From positions 975,001-1,039,000 of the forward strand of contig JAMWET010003934.1 in the NCBI GenBank assembly GCA_024036415.1: a stretch of 64,000 bases of DNA, in the 5' to 3' direction. How positions within the stretch are numbered: position 1 is the first letter of the stretch; every line of letters begins with the position of its first letter. Shown in pieces: positions 61,866 to 64,000 of the stretch. Made by a program: the position numbers and the translations under genes. Under the pieces are notes generated by a model. That model was given only the letters and a program-made list of their open reading frames with translations, had not been told where the DNA came from and did not search any database. The stretch comes from Prochilodus magdalenae (lineage: Eukaryota; Chordata; Actinopteri; Characiformes; Prochilodontidae).

Positions 61866-64000
61866 TGTTTGTGTGTGTGTTTCTGTCAGACTCTGACTGA
61901 TGTCCTTGTTATTAAATCTCTTTCTCTGAAATGGAGCTGTGGGATGTGATTTCCAATCTGCTCAGTAATAGAAAGGGACTTACATAGCACTGCGGTCACT
62001 ACTTCACATACACTAACCTAAACCACAACTCTGGTGTCCAGGGTGTGCTGGGTTTGGATTTCAATTTACTCTCGCTGTTGGCTTGTGTTTCCCCTGTAGA
62101 TGTGTTTTTTTTCCCTGCTTTATTCAAACATAGACACCTGTATATATAACCACAGCTTCCCTGTCATCATTGTCTCTTTGCCGGAAGAACTGACTGATTT
62201 GTTTGCTCCCATTAAAATGATCAGTCACTGTACCTTTCCAAAGCAATACAAGCTTGCTTGTTGTCTCTGAAACTTAAACTGACATTTTAAACATGAAAAG
62301 AATTATAGTTCACGTCAGTAACCACTTATTGTTTCTCTGATTAGATAAATCACTAATCTGTGTCTCAGTAGTGATGTAAACTCAGAATTAGGACAGGCTG
62401 TCTAATTATTTTATGGTATCAGTGAGATTACTTCTAGATCACTGAGTATACTGCCAAGTTACCTCAGTCAGATATTTTTAATCACTGTCTGTTGTTTGGC
62501 TTTTTAAAGTACCTTAAGGTGGGGTGTGTTTTTGAACGTCAGCACTAGTGGCTTAGCCTGCAGTCCGTTGCAGTGATTAAACATAGGGGTGTAATAATTA
62601 GTAGTGAGCTTTATAACACTGCGTAACATCTGAATTTCAAAACGTAAGTGGAGCCAAATTAAATGGAGTAGCAGTTACATTCTGGTACCTATACTTATTC
62701 TGACTGTAACTGCTATTCCTTTTAAGATGGGAATTTGAATAAAATGCCAACTTTAGCTTTGCTGAACTTCTCATGCTTCAATAGCAGCTGATCCACTGCT
62801 CGTTTCATGCACAAAGGTGAAATCAGGAAGCCATCTGATTCAGATGACTAGCTTATCAGGCAGTAAGAGAGGAAACAAATTGCAGTTGCTCTGCTCTCCA
62901 TGTTAGGCTATAGGGTTAGCCCCCAAAAAGGCTGGGGATGCCTTTATTTCCAATGACTTGAAAATTGGACTACTTCGTATGCAACAGACTAGACAGCAGA
63001 AGGTGATGGAGGATTTGCTACATTCTCATTTTCATTGGACATGTGACAGACTTCCACTTGCATATCTGTAATAATAAAAAAAATCAGAGCTTCAATGTTT
63101 TACAATGTTGAAAAGAAAGATTAAATTATTCCGGTTCTGTGGTGTTTGGATCATTTGGCGTACCAAGGTGACACATTATCAAAGGGCAGATTTAACCATG
63201 GGAAAATGTACCTGCTTTTAACTGTGAATTTTAAAAAAAAAGTCTCAAAAAAGTTTATTTAAAGTTTGATGAAGGTTAATGGAATCACACTACCAGGTGA
63301 TGGGTATCTGATTTGTACTTGTACCATGTGATATACAAGTAGCACATAATTCTTAAAAAATGGCTCACTTTTTAAGCCATTCATTTCATGTTGATACTCT
63401 GGAGCTAGTCCAGGGGTGTTTTTATGGTTGGCGATTGGGTTATACTCATGGGTTGTTTTTCTCTACTGAGCGATAAATCTTTCTGCCTTAATTTATAGCC
63501 TCCTAGCTAAGACCGGCGTTACCTGTCTCCTGTCTACATCCAAACACTCTAGTATGTTATAATAAATGTTAAGTTAGTTAAGATAAATGGTGTTCTTCTG
63601 TCATAAATGTGGACAATAAAGACTAATTTTTAGTTATTTTTTTTAGTCAAGCAAAGTTGACTGATTAAAGAGACATGAAATCTTACCGTGCCTCCCACCA
63701 CAGTACAGGCTTGGTTCCAGCAAACTCATGTTAAAAAACACCTGCTTAGAGCACAAAGTGGACCACAAGATAAAAAAAAATGAATTGTTCTGTGTTGCTC
63801 TTGAGCTGTACCCTAACGGGCTACACTAATGCTGTCTTAGGTAGTTGGGTATAGGTGCTGTCCAGACTCAGTTTCAGTATCTGCTGAAACAGCTCTTGTT
63901 TAGAGGATAAAGAATCAAAAGGGGAACGCCAAGACACCGGTGTTGGAGTGACAGTTGGAACTGAATGTGTTTTGTAATGTGTATGTGTAGGTGTTATACT

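Larger units (their letters stand above)
51037..64000 (+). other. LIN7A intron 1 (incomplete)
   Basis: No LIN7A exon 2 recognised. Contents: 42-bp tandem repeat (52062-52300), LINE-like tail and CTAT repeat (55780-56110), Tc1-like element (57084-58571), Tc1 scrap (61100-61440) and a dispersed repeat (61600-61865). 53000-55700 and 58600-61000 are AT-rich without recognised features. An AT-rich 117-residue frame at 53049-53402 is not supported as a gene. Confidence 0.75.

Overview
This window looks like nuclear genomic DNA from a ray-finned fish. The genes are split into small exons by repeat-rich introns, and dozens of decayed Tc1/mariner-type transposons, tRNA-derived SINEs, LINE tails and long GA/CT and tetranucleotide microsatellites are present. 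The mix of dispersed repeats is what I associate with otophysan fishes (characins, catfishes and relatives), but I hold the group name only loosely.

Two protein-coding genes are supported, both partial. (1) ACSS3, the mitochondrial short-chain (propionate-type) acyl-CoA synthetase, lies on the minus strand. Ten coding exons between 24889 and 68 join in one frame, encoding residues 1 to about 503; the remaining C-terminal exons lie beyond position 1. (2) LIN7A, the L27/PDZ polarity adaptor, is on the plus strand. Only its first coding exon (51000-51036) is present, and intron 1 runs off the right edge. The genes are divergent (head to head), the same neighbour pair and orientation as on human 12q21, so gene order supports both calls. 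About 26 kb separates the two start codons.

Layout: 1-24.9 kb is ACSS3, whose introns carry a truncated Tc1 end, a LINE reverse transcriptase scrap, a SINE, a 474-bp non-autonomous Tc1 and a decayed Tc1 with a MITE nested inside it. 24.9-51 kb is the intergenic spacer. It holds a nested pair of dispersed repeats, a small solo-like LTR retrotransposon that splits a purine tract, two copies of one Tc1 family (34.8-36.3 and 46.9-48.5 kb), a foldback rearrangement at 38.8-39.3 kb, a degenerate satellite at 39.4-40.6 kb and a 25-bp minisatellite at 49.2-49.95 kb. It ends in a long pyrimidine tract just upstream of LIN7A. 51-64 kb is LIN7A intron 1, with another Tc1-like element (57.1-58.6 kb) and more repeat scraps.

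No bacterial-type system, CRISPR array, tRNA/rRNA gene or new enzyme system was found. The interesting signals are structural: splice-site repeats, nested insertions and foldback DNA. Transposase reading frames are all broken.
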